Position numbers and translations under genes: made by a program
From: an uncultured Pelagibacteraceae bacterium
GTDB taxonomy: Bacteria > Pseudomonadota > Alphaproteobacteria > Pelagibacterales > Pelagibacteraceae
NCBI GenBank assembly: GCA_902547535.1
Contig: CACCOB010000001.1
Coordinates: forward strand, 248,001 to 312,000
DNA length: 64,000 nucleotides
Direction: 5' to 3'
The notes under the pieces: model-generated
The model's input: only the letters and a program-made list of their open reading frames with translations
Told to the model about the DNA's origin: nothing
Database searches by the model: none
Shown: positions 1 through 10,009 of the stretch, one piece after another
Position numbering within the stretch: position 1 is the stretch's first letter
Layout of the letters: each line of letters begins with the position of its first letter

Positions 1-1479
1 GAACTGGGAGTCTATTGTGAAATTATAAGTCACAAAAAAATAGAAAAGTTCCAAAATTTTGAAAAAAATATCAAAGGTATTGTTTTATCTGGCGGTCCAC
101 TGAATGTTTATGAAAGCAAAAAAGTAAAGTTTAATAGTAAACTTCTTAAATTAGGGACCCCTGTACTGGGTATTTGTTTTGGTCATCAAATAATTTCAAA
201 AACAATGGGTGGAAGTGTAAGAAATTCAAAATATAGAGAATTTGGACTAGCAGAGGTAAAAGAAATTAAAAAAAGTAAGTTAACAAAAAATTTTTTTTCT
301 AAAGGAAAAAGTAGTGTTTGGATGAGTCATGCTGATCAAGTAACAAAATTACCAAAAAACTTTAAAATAATTGCACAAAGTAACAATTCTAAGATGTGCA
401 TAATTGAAAATGTAGAAAAAAAAATGTTTGGTATTCAATTTCACCCAGAGGTAAGCCATACAATTAAAGGAAAATTAATACTAAAAAATTTTTTATTTTC
501 TATTTGTAAATTAAATAAAAATTGGTCAGCAAAAGATCAGAAAACAAAGATAATAAATGAAGTAAGAAATAGTGTAGGAAATTCGAAGGTTATTTGTGCT
601 TTATCTGGTGGTGTAGATAGTAGCGTAGTCGCTAAATTATTATCAAATGCAATAGGAAAAAAATTAACATGCATCTTTGTTAATACTGGTCTACTTAGAA
701 AAAATGAAGAAAAGCAAGTTGTAAATACATTCAAAAAAAAATTTAAAATTAATCTAATTTATGTGAATGCTGAAAATCTATTTTTATCAAAATTAAAAAA
801 TATATCTGATCCAGAAAAAAAAAGAAAAATAATAGGAAATCTTTTTATTAAAATATTTGAAAAATATGCAAATAAAATTAAAAATGTAAAATTTTTAGCT
901 CAAGGAACTTTGTATCCCGATTTAATTGAAAGTAAATCTGTGACTGGAAGTCAAACTTCAAAAATTAAATCACATCATAATGTAGGTGGTTTGCCAAAAA
1001 AAATGAAACTTAAATTAGTAGAACCACTGAAATACCTTTTTAAAGATGAGGTTAGAAAGTTAGGATCAGAACTAGGATTGAGTAATGAAATAATTTCTAG
1101 ACATCCATTTCCAGGACCAGGTCTTGCAATAAGAATGCCTGGTATAATAACTAAAGAAAAAATAAATATTTTAAAAGAGGCTGATAATTATTTTATCAAT
1201 TCTTTAAAAGAAAATAACCTATATTGCAAGATTTGGCAGGCTTATGCTGCATTACTTCCTGTAAAAACAGTAGGTGTAATGGGAGATAATAGAACTTATG
1301 AGTTTCTTTGTCTTTTAAGGGCAATTACATCAGAAGATGGAATGACAGCTGATTTCTTTCAATTTAATAAATCTTTTATGCAAAGAGTATCTAATCAAAT
1401 TGTAAATAATATAAGAGGTATAAATAGAGTAGTTTATGATATTACTTCTAAGCCACCGAGTACTATTGAATTGGAATAA
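1..1479 (+). CDS. guaA: GMP synthase (glutamine-hydrolysing), 5' truncated by window edge
   Basis: Frame 1 is open from base 1 ([13 protein letters not shown]...GIVLSGGP...GICFGHQ), then ATP-PPase motif [12 protein letters not shown] and C-terminal [25 protein letters not shown]. Confidence 0.96.
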   Translation, partial: ELGVYCEIISHKKIEKFQNFEKNIKGIVLSGGPLNVYESKKVKFNSKLLKLGTPVLGICFGHQIISKTMGGSVRNSKYREFGLAEVKEIKKSKLTKNFFSKGKSSVWMSHADQVTKLPKNFKIIAQSNNSKMCIIENVEKKMFGIQFHPEVSHTIKGKLILKNFLFSICKLNKNWSAKDQKTKIINEVRNSVGNSKVICALSGGVDSSVVAKLLSNAIGKKLTCIFVNTGLLRKNEEKQVVNTFKKKFKINLIYVNAENLFLSKLKNISDPEKKRKIIGNLFIKIFEKYANKIKNVKFLAQGTLYPDLIESKSVTGSQTSKIKSHHNVGGLPKKMKLKLVEPLKYLFKDEVRKLGSELGLSNEIISRHPFPGPGLAIRMPGIITKEKINILKEADNYFINSLKENNLYCKIWQAYAALLPVKTVGVMGDNRTYEFLCLLRAITSEDGMTADFFQFNKSFMQRVSNQIVNNIRGINRVVYDITSKPPSTIELE

Positions 1480-1501
1480 TAAGACTATATAAGTAACCTA
1501 T

Positions 1502-1921
1502 ATGAAATATTTACACACAATGATTAGAGTCTCAAACATAGACGAGTCATTAAAATTTTTTTGTGAAGGGTTAGGTCTTAAAGAAACAAGAAGAAAAGAC
1601 AGTGAAAAGGGCAGGTATACCTTAGTATTTCTTGCTGCTCCAGATGATGAGAAAGCTGAAATTGAATTAACATACAATTGGGATGGAGATAGTTTGGGTG
1701 ATGGTTCAAGAAACTTTGGACATTTGGCGTACAGAGTTGAAAATATATATGAGACTTGTCAAAGATTAATAGACATGGGTTATACAATTAACAGACCACC
1801 TAGAGATGGTCATATGGCATTTGTTAGATCTCCAGATAAAATTTCTGTTGAAATACTTCAAGATGGCTACTTGGAACCAATAGAGCCATGGAAATCTATG
1901 GAAAATACAGGCACTTGGTAA
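1502..1921 (+). CDS. gloA: Lactoylglutathione lyase / glyoxalase I family
   Basis: MKYLHTMIRVSNIDESLKFFCEGLGLKETRR...LAYRVENIYETCQ...FVRSPDKISVEILQ; glyoxalase fold pattern. Confidence 0.85.
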   Translation: MKYLHTMIRVSNIDESLKFFCEGLGLKETRRKDSEKGRYTLVFLAAPDDEKAEIELTYNWDGDSLGDGSRNFGHLAYRVENIYETCQRLIDMGYTINRPPRDGHMAFVRSPDKISVEILQDGYLEPIEPWKSMENTGTW

Positions 1922-1930
1922 TAAATATTT

Positions 1931-2710
1931 ATGCCTTCGAAAATAAGTAGGCTTATATTAAAAAAAAAAAATAAGTCAAAAATAGTCTGCTTAACAGCCT
2001 ACTCTAAAAATATCGCTGAAGAAGTTGATAAATATACAGACCTTGTACTCGTTGGAGATTCCTTGGGTTCTGTTTTATATAATTTTGATACAACAAGAAA
2101 AGTAAATCTATCTATGATGATTGAACATTCTAAAAGTGTAAGAAAAGGAGTAAAAAAAAGTTTAATGATTGTAGATATGCCATTTAATACTTATAAAAAT
2201 AAATTGCAGGCGCTAAAAAATTGTAAAAAAATAATTAAAGAAACAAAATGTGATGGTATCAAATTAGAAGGAGGTAGTAAGATCAAAGATATAATTAAAC
2301 ATTTAGTAAATAATAAAATCCCAGTAATGGGTCACATAGGTATAACTCCACAATCTCAAAGAGGTAGATTTAGATATAAAGGTAAGACTGAAAAAGAAAA
2401 AAAAAATTTATTAAAAGATTCAAAAATCTTAGAAGAAGCAGGTGTTTTTGCTATTGTACTAGAATGTATTGAGAAAAAACTTTCAAAAAAAATTACTGAG
2501 ACGATTGAAATTCCAACAATAGGAATTGGATCATCAAAGTTTTGTGATGGTCAGATTTTAGTTTTAGACGATTTATTAGGTTTGACTAATAGTAAAATAA
2601 AATTCGTTAAGAAATATGCTAATTTTAAAAGTAATATTAGAAATGCAGTTAAAAAATTTGGGTCAGATGTGAAAAGAGGTTCATATCCATCATTAAAGCA
2701 TTCTTACTAA
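1931..2710 (+). CDS. panB: 3-methyl-2-oxobutanoate hydroxymethyltransferase
   Basis: LTAYSKNIAEEVD..DLVLVGDSLGSVLY, GIKLEGG, VMGHIGITPQ, IPTIGIGSSKFCDGQILVLDDLLGL. Confidence 0.93.
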   Translation: MPSKISRLILKKKNKSKIVCLTAYSKNIAEEVDKYTDLVLVGDSLGSVLYNFDTTRKVNLSMMIEHSKSVRKGVKKSLMIVDMPFNTYKNKLQALKNCKKIIKETKCDGIKLEGGSKIKDIIKHLVNNKIPVMGHIGITPQSQRGRFRYKGKTEKEKKNLLKDSKILEEAGVFAIVLECIEKKLSKKITETIEIPTIGIGSSKFCDGQILVLDDLLGLTNSKIKFVKKYANFKSNIRNAVKKFGSDVKRGSYPSLKHSY

Positions 2711-3321
2711 AAATACTTTTTAAATTCCTCATTAATTTTTAGAATTTCTAAGTCAACAAGTCCTCCAATAATAAGCTGTATTGCAAGTATAAGAATAACT
2801 GCTATTCCAATATAGACGACCCATAAATGTTTCTGAATATAATTAGCTAAATAAGTAGCCATAGCACCTGTGAGGACTACAGATAAAATTAAACCAAAAA
2901 TCATAAACCCAAAGTTACCCTTAGATGCACCAACAACACCTATAACATTATCAAAACTAATTGTTATATCTGCGAAAAGGACTTTATACATACCCTTTGC
3001 AAATGAAGGTTCTAGGGATTTTTTTGTTGGTGATTTAAATTGTCTCTGAGCTTGTAAAAGATCTTTTCTAAGATCATTTACTATCCAAATTAGAAGCAAA
3101 CCTCCAAGAATTTTTATGAAGTAAAATTTGAATAAATAGGTCGCAAATACTGCAAATAAAACTTTAAAAATTAAAGCTCCGACCACTCCCCAAAATATGA
3201 TTTTTTTTCTATTCTTTGGGACAAAATTAGCCGCAATTAGACCAATTATTATGGCGTTATCAGCTGCCAATATAATATCTATAAAGATAATTTGCAGTAA
3301 AATAATGGCTTCTTCGATCAA
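2707..3321 (-). CDS. TerC/YjbE family integral membrane protein
   Basis: Multi-TM protein with IDIILAADNAIIIG and DITISFDNVIGVVGA repeats typical of TerC. Confidence 0.82.
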   Translation of the reverse strand: MIEEAIILLQIIFIDIILAADNAIIIGLIAANFVPKNRKKIIFWGVVGALIFKVLFAVFATYLFKFYFIKILGGLLLIWIVNDLRKDLLQAQRQFKSPTKKSLEPSFAKGMYKVLFADITISFDNVIGVVGASKGNFGFMIFGLILSVVLTGAMATYLANYIQKHLWVVYIGIAVILILAIQLIIGGLVDLEILKINEEFKKYF

Positions 3322-3424
3322 GATAACAATATAATAGTAACAATTTCATATTTTTCAATAAAACATAGGAAAATTTTTATTGATTTAACAAATAATACAT
3401 AATGAGATGTATTTTTTAAAAATT

Positions 3425-3431
3425 AAGGAGG
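3425..3431 (+). promoter_or_regulatory. Strong Shine-Dalgarno (AAGGAGG) for dctP
   Basis: AAGGAGG 4 nt before ATG at 3436. Confidence 0.75.
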
Positions 3432-3435
3432 ATTA

Positions 3436-4407
3436 ATGAAAATTTTAAAAACTTTGTTTTCTATTTTATTTTCTGTCTTGTTAATAGCAAATGTAAATGC
3501 TTCTGAAAAGTGGGATATGGCTTTAGCTTATGGTGCGAGCAACTTTCACTCAGCAAATGCAGCAGAATTTGCTAAAAATGTTTCAGAGAAAAGTGGAGGA
3601 AAACTTACAATAGTTACACATCCTGGTGGATCATTATTTAAAGGTGGAGAAATCTTTAGAGCGGTAAGAACTGGTCAAGCACAGATGGGTGAAAGATTTA
3701 TGTCAGCATTGGGAAAAGTTGACCCTATTCTTGAAATTGACTCGCAACCTTTTTTAGCAACTTCATACGACGATGCTATGAAACTTTATCAAGCTTCAAA
3801 GCCAGCAATCATTGAAAGTTTAAACCAAAAAGGATTAGTATTTTTATATGCTGTGCCATGGCCTGCACAAGGACTATATAGCAAAAATGAAATCAATAGT
3901 GTTTCAGATCTAGAAGGTTTAAAATTTAGAGCTTATAATTCTGCAACAATTAGAATTGCAGAGCTTACAGGTATGGCTCCAACTAAAATTGAAGCGGCTG
4001 AAATCAGTCAAGCATTTTCAACTGGAGCAGTTGAAAGCATGATTACATCGCCAACAACTGGTAAAAATAGCAAAATATGGGAGAACGGTGTTAAATATTT
4101 CTATGACATCGCTGCTTGGTTCCCAAAAAATATGGTTGTTGCGCATAGAGGATCTTGGAATAAGTTAGATGCAGATACTCAACTATTAATTAAAAGAGAA
4201 GCTGCTGCTGCGGAAGAAAAAGGCTGGATGCTTTCAAGAGTAGGAAATATTGAAGATAAAAAAGCTCTAGCTGCTGCAGGAATGGTAGTAGGCAAAGTAA
4301 ATGCTGATTTAGAAAAACATTTCCAAAAAGTTGGAAAAAAAATGGCAAAAGAATGGAAGAAAAAAGCTGGCAAAACAGGTGCTAGCGTACTTGCTGCATA
4401 CAAATAA
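3436..4407 (+). CDS. dctP: TRAP transporter substrate-binding protein, DctP family
   Basis: Signal peptide, then WDMALAYGASNFHSANAAEFAKNV...GGSLFKGGEIFRAVRTGQAQMGERF; followed by DctQ and DctM. Confidence 0.9.
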   Translation: MKILKTLFSILFSVLLIANVNASEKWDMALAYGASNFHSANAAEFAKNVSEKSGGKLTIVTHPGGSLFKGGEIFRAVRTGQAQMGERFMSALGKVDPILEIDSQPFLATSYDDAMKLYQASKPAIIESLNQKGLVFLYAVPWPAQGLYSKNEINSVSDLEGLKFRAYNSATIRIAELTGMAPTKIEAAEISQAFSTGAVESMITSPTTGKNSKIWENGVKYFYDIAAWFPKNMVVAHRGSWNKLDADTQLLIKREAAAAEEKGWMLSRVGNIEDKKALAAAGMVVGKVNADLEKHFQKVGKKMAKEWKKKAGKTGASVLAAYK

Positions 4408-4419
4408 AATAAATATAAT

Positions 4420-4451
4420 AAAAAAGGCTGTTTAAAAAAACAGCCTTTTTT
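4420..4451 (+). terminator. Rho-independent terminator/attenuator-like hairpin between dctP and dctQ
   Basis: aaaaaaggctgttt-aaaa-aaacagcctttttt: 14-nt perfect arms, ends in a T run, directly abuts dctQ ATG at 4452. Confidence 0.8.
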
Positions 4452-4937
4452 ATGTTACAGAAATTAAATAAATCATTAAATAGTATTTATAATTATTCAG
4501 GATATATAGCTGCAGTTTTTTTAATTCTTATTGCAGTTTTTATATTAACCGGAATTGCATCTAGAATTTTCGGTTTTTATATAAGAGGGTTAGCTGAATA
4601 CTCAGGGTATTGTATGGCTGCCTCATCTTTTTTTGCTCTTTCATATACATTCGTAAATGGGGGTCATATAAGAATTACGTTATTTTTAGAAAAATCTACA
4701 GGTTTTAAAAAAAAATTTTTAGAAGTTTGGAGCTTAGTCGTCACAACAATATTTGCAGGTTATATGTCATATTATTTTATCAAAATGTTAAAAATCTCAT
4801 ACGAGTTTGAGGAAAGAAGCGAAGGTGCTGATGAAATTTTAATATGGATACCTCAGTGCAGCGTCGCTATTGGAGCAACACTTTTTTTTATATGTGCTTT
4901 TCATCTACTAATCTTAAAAATTTATAATAATGATTGA
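4452..4937 (+). CDS. dctQ: TRAP transporter small permease, DctQ family
   Basis: 4-TM protein, position between DctP and DctM; YSGYCMAASSFFALSYTFVNGGHIRI. Confidence 0.88.
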   Translation: MLQKLNKSLNSIYNYSGYIAAVFLILIAVFILTGIASRIFGFYIRGLAEYSGYCMAASSFFALSYTFVNGGHIRITLFLEKSTGFKKKFLEVWSLVVTTIFAGYMSYYFIKMLKISYEFEERSEGADEILIWIPQCSVAIGATLFFICAFHLLILKIYNND

Positions 4938-6240
4938 AATTTTATTAGCTATTTTTTTTATTACAGTTTTACTGCTTTTTTTAAGCTCTGGAATATGGGT
5001 AGCAATAAGCATGATTGGTGTTTCTTCTATTGGAATGATTTTATTTACTTCTCGACCAGTTGGAGATGCAATGGCCACAACAATTTGGGGTGCATCATCA
5101 TCATGGACTCTGACTGCTTTGCCTCTTTTTGTATGGATGGGAGAAATTTTATTTCGGACTAAATTATCTGAAAACTTATTTGAGGGACTAGCTCCTTGGT
5201 TACAGAAACTTCCTGGAGGTTTAATACACGTAAATGTTGTTGGATGTGCATTGTTTGCAGCTATATCTGGATCCTCAGCAGCAACAGTCGCTACGGTTGG
5301 AAAAATGTCAATTCCAGAGTTAAGAAAAAGAAAATATCCTGAAAAAATTTTACTTGGAAGTCTTGCGGGCTCTGGAACTTTAGGATTACTAATCCCTCCT
5401 TCAATTATTCTAATTATTTATGGAGTAACTGTTCAAGAGTCTATTGCCAAATTATTTATAGCAGGAATAATTCCTGGAATAATGATTGCTCTGATTTTTA
5501 TGGGCTATGTAATCATTTGGTCTTTGTTAAATAAAAATAAAATGCCACTAAATCTAGAAAATTACTCATTTTTAAATAAATTAAGTAAATCAAAACAGTT
5601 AATACCTGTAATTTTATTAATCCTTGGTGTAATTGGCTCTATTTATACTGGAATTGCAACAGCAACTGAAGCTGCATCTCTAGGTGTTGTGGGAGCTTTA
5701 ATACTTTCTTATTTTCAAAAAAGTTTGAACTTAAAAACTTTTAAAGAATCTTTACTTGGTGCAACAAAAACTTCGTGTATGATTGCATTCATACTAGCTG
5801 GAGCAACATTTTTATCTCTCGCAATGGGATTTACTGGCCTTCCTAGAAATCTAGCAATTTGGATACAAGATATGGAATTATCACCATATGTTTTAATTTT
5901 CGTATTAATGATTTTTTATATAATTTTAGGGATGTTTCTTGATGGAATATCAGCAGTTGTACTTACAATGGCTATTATCGAACCTATGATAAGGCAGGCT
6001 GGTTTTGATATGATTTGGTTTGGTATATTTTTAGTTATAGTTGTTGAAATGGCTCAAATTACCCCTCCAGTTGGTTTTAATTTATTTGTTCTGCAAGGTA
6101 TGGCTAACAAAGATATGGGCTACATCGCCAAGAGTGCATTTCCGTTATTCTTGTTGATGATATTTGCGGTATTCTTAATTGTTTTGTTTCCTCAAATAGC
6201 CTTATGGATGCCTGAGCAAATGATACAAAATATAAACTAA
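4930..6240 (+). CDS. dctM: TRAP transporter large permease, DctM family
   Basis: Many TM segments; GSLAGSGTLGLLIPPSIILIIYG, GMFLDGISAVVLTMAI, EMAQITPPVGFNLFVLQG. Confidence 0.93.
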   Translation: MIEILLAIFFITVLLLFLSSGIWVAISMIGVSSIGMILFTSRPVGDAMATTIWGASSSWTLTALPLFVWMGEILFRTKLSENLFEGLAPWLQKLPGGLIHVNVVGCALFAAISGSSAATVATVGKMSIPELRKRKYPEKILLGSLAGSGTLGLLIPPSIILIIYGVTVQESIAKLFIAGIIPGIMIALIFMGYVIIWSLLNKNKMPLNLENYSFLNKLSKSKQLIPVILLILGVIGSIYTGIATATEAASLGVVGALILSYFQKSLNLKTFKESLLGATKTSCMIAFILAGATFLSLAMGFTGLPRNLAIWIQDMELSPYVLIFVLMIFYIILGMFLDGISAVVLTMAIIEPMIRQAGFDMIWFGIFLVIVVEMAQITPPVGFNLFVLQGMANKDMGYIAKSAFPLFLLMIFAVFLIVLFPQIALWMPEQMIQNIN

Positions 6241-6722
6241 TATTTTGATTTTTTTGATCCGTCTATAATTTCTTTTAATTCTTGATACTCTTCACAATTA
6301 CAAACTTTTAAAACTTCTAGCCTTTCTTTTGCCAAATCTATTCTGTTTGTAACGACATATAATTCACCTAAGTATTCATTTATTCCAACATGATTTGGTT
6401 CAACTTGTAAACCTAGTAAGTAATATTTCTCTCCAGCTTCAAAATCTCCAAGTTTTCTAGTTGTAAAACCTAAATAATTCAAAGTATCAGCCTGTAATGG
6501 TTTTTTTTTATCTAATTCTAATAAAATTTTTTGAGCTTTTTTATATCTTTTTAAAGCCTTATCCATTTTATCTTTTGACTCATATTTTTTTGCAGCCTCA
6601 ATCAATTTTACTGCATTTTTATAACTTGGTTTTTTATCTGATGAGCTTGTTCCAGCTGCAAAAGATTGAGAAGCTAAGGTTAAAAGTAAAAATAAGGTTA
6701 AATATATTTTAATAATCTTCAT
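6237..6722 (-). CDS. Secreted/periplasmic TPR-repeat protein
   Basis: Signal peptide (MKIIKIYLTLFLLLTLASQSFA), TPR-like helices ADTLNYLGFTTRKLGDFEAGEKYYLLGLQVEPNHVGINEYLGELYV. Confidence 0.7.
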   Translation of the reverse strand: MKIIKIYLTLFLLLTLASQSFAAGTSSSDKKPSYKNAVKLIEAAKKYESKDKMDKALKRYKKAQKILLELDKKKPLQADTLNYLGFTTRKLGDFEAGEKYYLLGLQVEPNHVGINEYLGELYVVTNRIDLAKERLEVLKVCNCEEYQELKEIIDGSKKSKY

Positions 6723-7492
6723 AAAAATTTACTCATTTTATTTAAAGGTTTTAAATTTAAATTATTTTCTAATAAATTTTGTTTTACAAACATTGCAGTT
6801 TCTAATGAACTTTTGTTATCTCCATGTATGCAGACTGAGTCAATTTCACAAGGTATTTGTTTACCACTGTGACAATTAAGGGTTTGGTTTTTAACCATAT
6901 TCAATACATGATTTTTAGCTTGGGTGGGATCTGTTATTAAAGCATGGTCTTTTGTTCTAGAAACTAGCGTTCCATCATCTTCATAATTTCTGTCGGCAAA
7001 TATTTCACAGGCAATTTTCATATTAAGTTTTTTTGCTGCTATTTCCATTTTAGAACCAGTAGGTACTAAATAAATGATATCTTTATCAATTTGGTATATT
7101 GATTTAGCTAAAGTTGTAGCTAGGTCTAAGTCCTCACATGCCATATTATTCAACGCACCATGCGGTTTAATATGTGAAACCTTTTCTCCTTGTAGATTAG
7201 CTATATTTTGTAATATCTCATATTGATCAATAATTAGTTTATTTACTTCACTAGCCGAAAGGTTCATTCTTTTACGTCCAAAATTTTCAGGATCATTGAA
7301 TGATGGGTGTGCTCCAATACTAACATGATTTTCTTTAGAAATTTTCACTACCTCATACATTGTCTGCTCATCGCCTGCATGATATCCACATGCCACATTA
7401 GCAGAATTTACAATTTTGAGTAGTTCAGGATCATTTTCGTTTGAATGATGCTTTGATTTTTCACCTAAATCGCAATTTAAATTAATTTCCAT
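6719..7492 (-). CDS. pxpA: 5-oxoprolinase subunit A (LamB/YcsF family); ORF extends to 7516 but MEINLNCDLGE is the likely start
   Basis: MEINLNCDLGEK..., SANVACGYHAGDEQTM, VSHIKPHGALNNMA, EIFADRNYEDDGTLVSR. Confidence 0.9.
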   Translation of the reverse strand: MEINLNCDLGEKSKHHSNENDPELLKIVNSANVACGYHAGDEQTMYEVVKISKENHVSIGAHPSFNDPENFGRKRMNLSASEVNKLIIDQYEILQNIANLQGEKVSHIKPHGALNNMACEDLDLATTLAKSIYQIDKDIIYLVPTGSKMEIAAKKLNMKIACEIFADRNYEDDGTLVSRTKDHALITDPTQAKNHVLNMVKNQTLNCHSGKQIPCEIDSVCIHGDNKSSLETAMFVKQNLLENNLNLKPLNKMSKFL

Positions 7493-7519
7493 ACTTAATT
7501 GCTTAAAGTATAACATGGC

Positions 7520-8194
7520 ATGATAAAAAATATATCAAATCTTGGTGACGCAGCTTTATACTGTGACTTTGGAAATGATGTAAACAGGGAAATAAATTTA
7601 AATGTAATCCAATTTTTTAAAAATATAAAGAAAAGTAATATCCCTGGTATTACAAATATTACACCAAGTTATAATAAATTAATAATTAGTTTTGACCTAA
7701 ACATTACTAACTTTGATAAAATTAAAACAGAAGTTGAACAATTAAATTTCAAAAATGAAATAGTGAATGAAGGTAATCTCATTAAAATACCTGTCTGCTG
7801 TGACATCGATTTTGCTCTTGATATAAAAAGATTAGAAAAATTGTTAAATCTTGAAAAAGAGGAAATTTATAAAAAATTTTTTTCTAAAAAATATTATTGT
7901 TATATGACAGGATTTATTGCTGGTATGCCATTTTTGGGAGATTTGAATGATTCATTATATGCTAGACGTTTAGACACACCAAGGGTTAAAGTACCAAAAA
8001 ACTCTATAGGATTAACAGAACAATTTTGTAATATTTATACATTTGAAAGTCCTGGTGGATGGAACATAATTGGAAAAACCCCTTTAGATATATTCGACAA
8101 TAAAAATAACACTTCACCAAATTTAATTAACCCAGGTGATACGATATCATTTTTTCAAATATCAAAATCAGAATTCGAGAAAAAATATGTCTGA
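7520..8194 (+). CDS. pxpB: 5-oxoprolinase subunit B (KipI/allophanate hydrolase subunit 1)
   Basis: NLGDAALYCDFG..., FIAGMPFLGDLNDSLYARRLDTPRVKVPKNSIGL, SPGGWNIIGKTP. Confidence 0.9.
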   Translation: MIKNISNLGDAALYCDFGNDVNREINLNVIQFFKNIKKSNIPGITNITPSYNKLIISFDLNITNFDKIKTEVEQLNFKNEIVNEGNLIKIPVCCDIDFALDIKRLEKLLNLEKEEIYKKFFSKKYYCYMTGFIAGMPFLGDLNDSLYARRLDTPRVKVPKNSIGLTEQFCNIYTFESPGGWNIIGKTPLDIFDNKNNTSPNLINPGDTISFFQISKSEFEKKYV

Positions 8195-9134
8195 AAATTA
8201 TTTTGAGGTTTTAAGACCTGGCATAAATACAACTTTCCAAGATAATGGTAGAAAAAACTACTATCATATAGGAATACCTTTTAGTGGTGCGATGGATAAT
8301 AGAAATTTTGTTATAGCTAATGCTATATCAAATAATAAAAAAAATAGTCCTGTTATAGAATTTGCACTCCAAGGGCCAAAATTGAGATACAAAGGTGATA
8401 AAGTTTATTTTAATGTCACTGGTGATGTAAACTTTCAAATATTAAGAAAAAATAAAATAGAAGAAGGGGTTTGTTATCAAAATCTTGTTTTAGAAAATAA
8501 TGATTGTTTAGATCTAATATCCACTAATAGATCTGTTTATGGTTATTTATCTATAAATGCATCATTTAAAATAGATTTTTATCTTGATAGTTACTCAGTA
8601 AATACGAAAGCAGAAATTGGTGCTAACAATGGGAAAATCTTACAAAAAAATCAAATAATTAAAATAGAAAATATTACAAAAAAATATTCTTTGAATAAAT
8701 TAGATTACATAAATTCAAAAATTGAAAATATTAGAGTAATAAAAGGACCACACTTCGATTATTTTTCTAAAACTGCAAAAGAATTATTTTTTAAAGAAAA
8801 ATTTAGAATAACAAAATTGACAGATAGAATGGGAATTAGATTAGATGGACCAAAAATTGAAAACATAAAATATACAAACATCAAATCTGAGGGATTAGTT
8901 AAAGGAACGATTCAAATAACAGCTGATGGTGACCCAATTGTTATGCTTTCGGATCATGGAACTATTGGTGGTTATCCTAAAATTGGAGTTGTTATAAGTG
9001 CTGATTACGATAAGCTAGTTCAAATACCACCTGGCAGTAAAATAAAATTTAAAGAAATCAATTTAAAAGATGCTGAGACTATTTACAAACTTTATGAAAT
9101 GGAAACCCAAAATTTAATATCTAAAACTAAATGA
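8187..9134 (+). CDS. pxpC: 5-oxoprolinase subunit C (KipA/biotin-dependent carboxyltransferase family)
   Basis: MSENYFEVLRPGINTTFQDNGRKNYYHIGIPFSGAMDNRNF..., TADGDPIVMLSDHGTIGGYPKIGVVI. ORF track begins at 8136; ATG 8187 is the more plausible start. Confidence 0.88.
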   Translation: MSENYFEVLRPGINTTFQDNGRKNYYHIGIPFSGAMDNRNFVIANAISNNKKNSPVIEFALQGPKLRYKGDKVYFNVTGDVNFQILRKNKIEEGVCYQNLVLENNDCLDLISTNRSVYGYLSINASFKIDFYLDSYSVNTKAEIGANNGKILQKNQIIKIENITKKYSLNKLDYINSKIENIRVIKGPHFDYFSKTAKELFFKEKFRITKLTDRMGIRLDGPKIENIKYTNIKSEGLVKGTIQITADGDPIVMLSDHGTIGGYPKIGVVISADYDKLVQIPPGSKIKFKEINLKDAETIYKLYEMETQNLISKTK

Positions 9135-10009
9135 ATTTAATTTCAAAACTACCAGGACCATTATTAATTTTTCTTGGTGCATTTTGTCTTAGTTTTGGAG
9201 GTTTAATTGTAAAATCGTTTGAAGGATCAACTTTATGGCAAATACTATTCTGGAGACAAGTTTTTTTTATAATAACTGTAACTATATTTTTATTCTTTAA
9301 CTATAAAAAGAATGTATTTAGCAAAATTTATTTATCAGGAATTCCAGGATTAATTGGGGGGATTATTCTTGGTATTGGTTTCAGTAGTTATGTTTTTGCC
9401 ATGTATAACACTACAGTTGCTAATACTAATTTTATTATCCAGACGCAGACAATTTTTTTAGCAATTTTTGGTTATTTTTTTTTAAAAGAAAAAATTTCAA
9501 AAATGACACTAGCGTCAATTATTTTAGCAATATCAGGTTTAATACTTATGCTTGGAAATACCCTTTCAAGTGGTCAAATGTCAGGAAATATTGTTGCTTT
9601 TGTGATGCCTATTACATTTGCAATTTTAATTTTAATTGTAAGAAAGTATCCGACTGTGGATATGGTACCTCTTCAACTAGTAGCAGGTATAGTTGCGATG
9701 ATTATTGGTTTCTTAGCGTCAACTAAAATTTCTATATCTATGTACGATATATTTTTAGCGTTTTTATCAGGTACATTTCAAATAGGGCTTGGTTTTATAT
9801 TTATAACAATTGGAGCTAAAAAAACATTATCTGCAATGGTTGGCATAATTATGCTTACAGAGGCAATTTTAGGTCCTATGTGGGCATGGCTTTTTGTAAA
9901 TGAAAATCCATCATTTCACGTATTAATTGGTGGTGGGATAATAATATTTGCAGTTTTTCTACAATTTGTCTCATCATTTAAAGGTGAAAATAAATATAAT
10001 CCTCAATAA
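9131..10009 (+). CDS. EamA/DMT family transporter
   Basis: 10-TM pattern with duplicated EamA halves; YFFLKEKISKMTLASIILAISGLILML. Confidence 0.85.
   Translation: MNLISKLPGPLLIFLGAFCLSFGGLIVKSFEGSTLWQILFWRQVFFIITVTIFLFFNYKKNVFSKIYLSGIPGLIGGIILGIGFSSYVFAMYNTTVANTNFIIQTQTIFLAIFGYFFLKEKISKMTLASIILAISGLILMLGNTLSSGQMSGNIVAFVMPITFAILILIVRKYPTVDMVPLQLVAGIVAMIIGFLASTKISISMYDIFLAFLSGTFQIGLGFIFITIGAKKTLSAMVGIIMLTEAILGPMWAWLFVNENPSFHVLIGGGIIIFAVFLQFVSSFKGENKYNPQ

Noticed and set aside
3322-3435. Possible riboswitch upstream of dctP
   Set aside because: No conserved riboswitch core seen; spacer fits a simple promoter plus strong SD.
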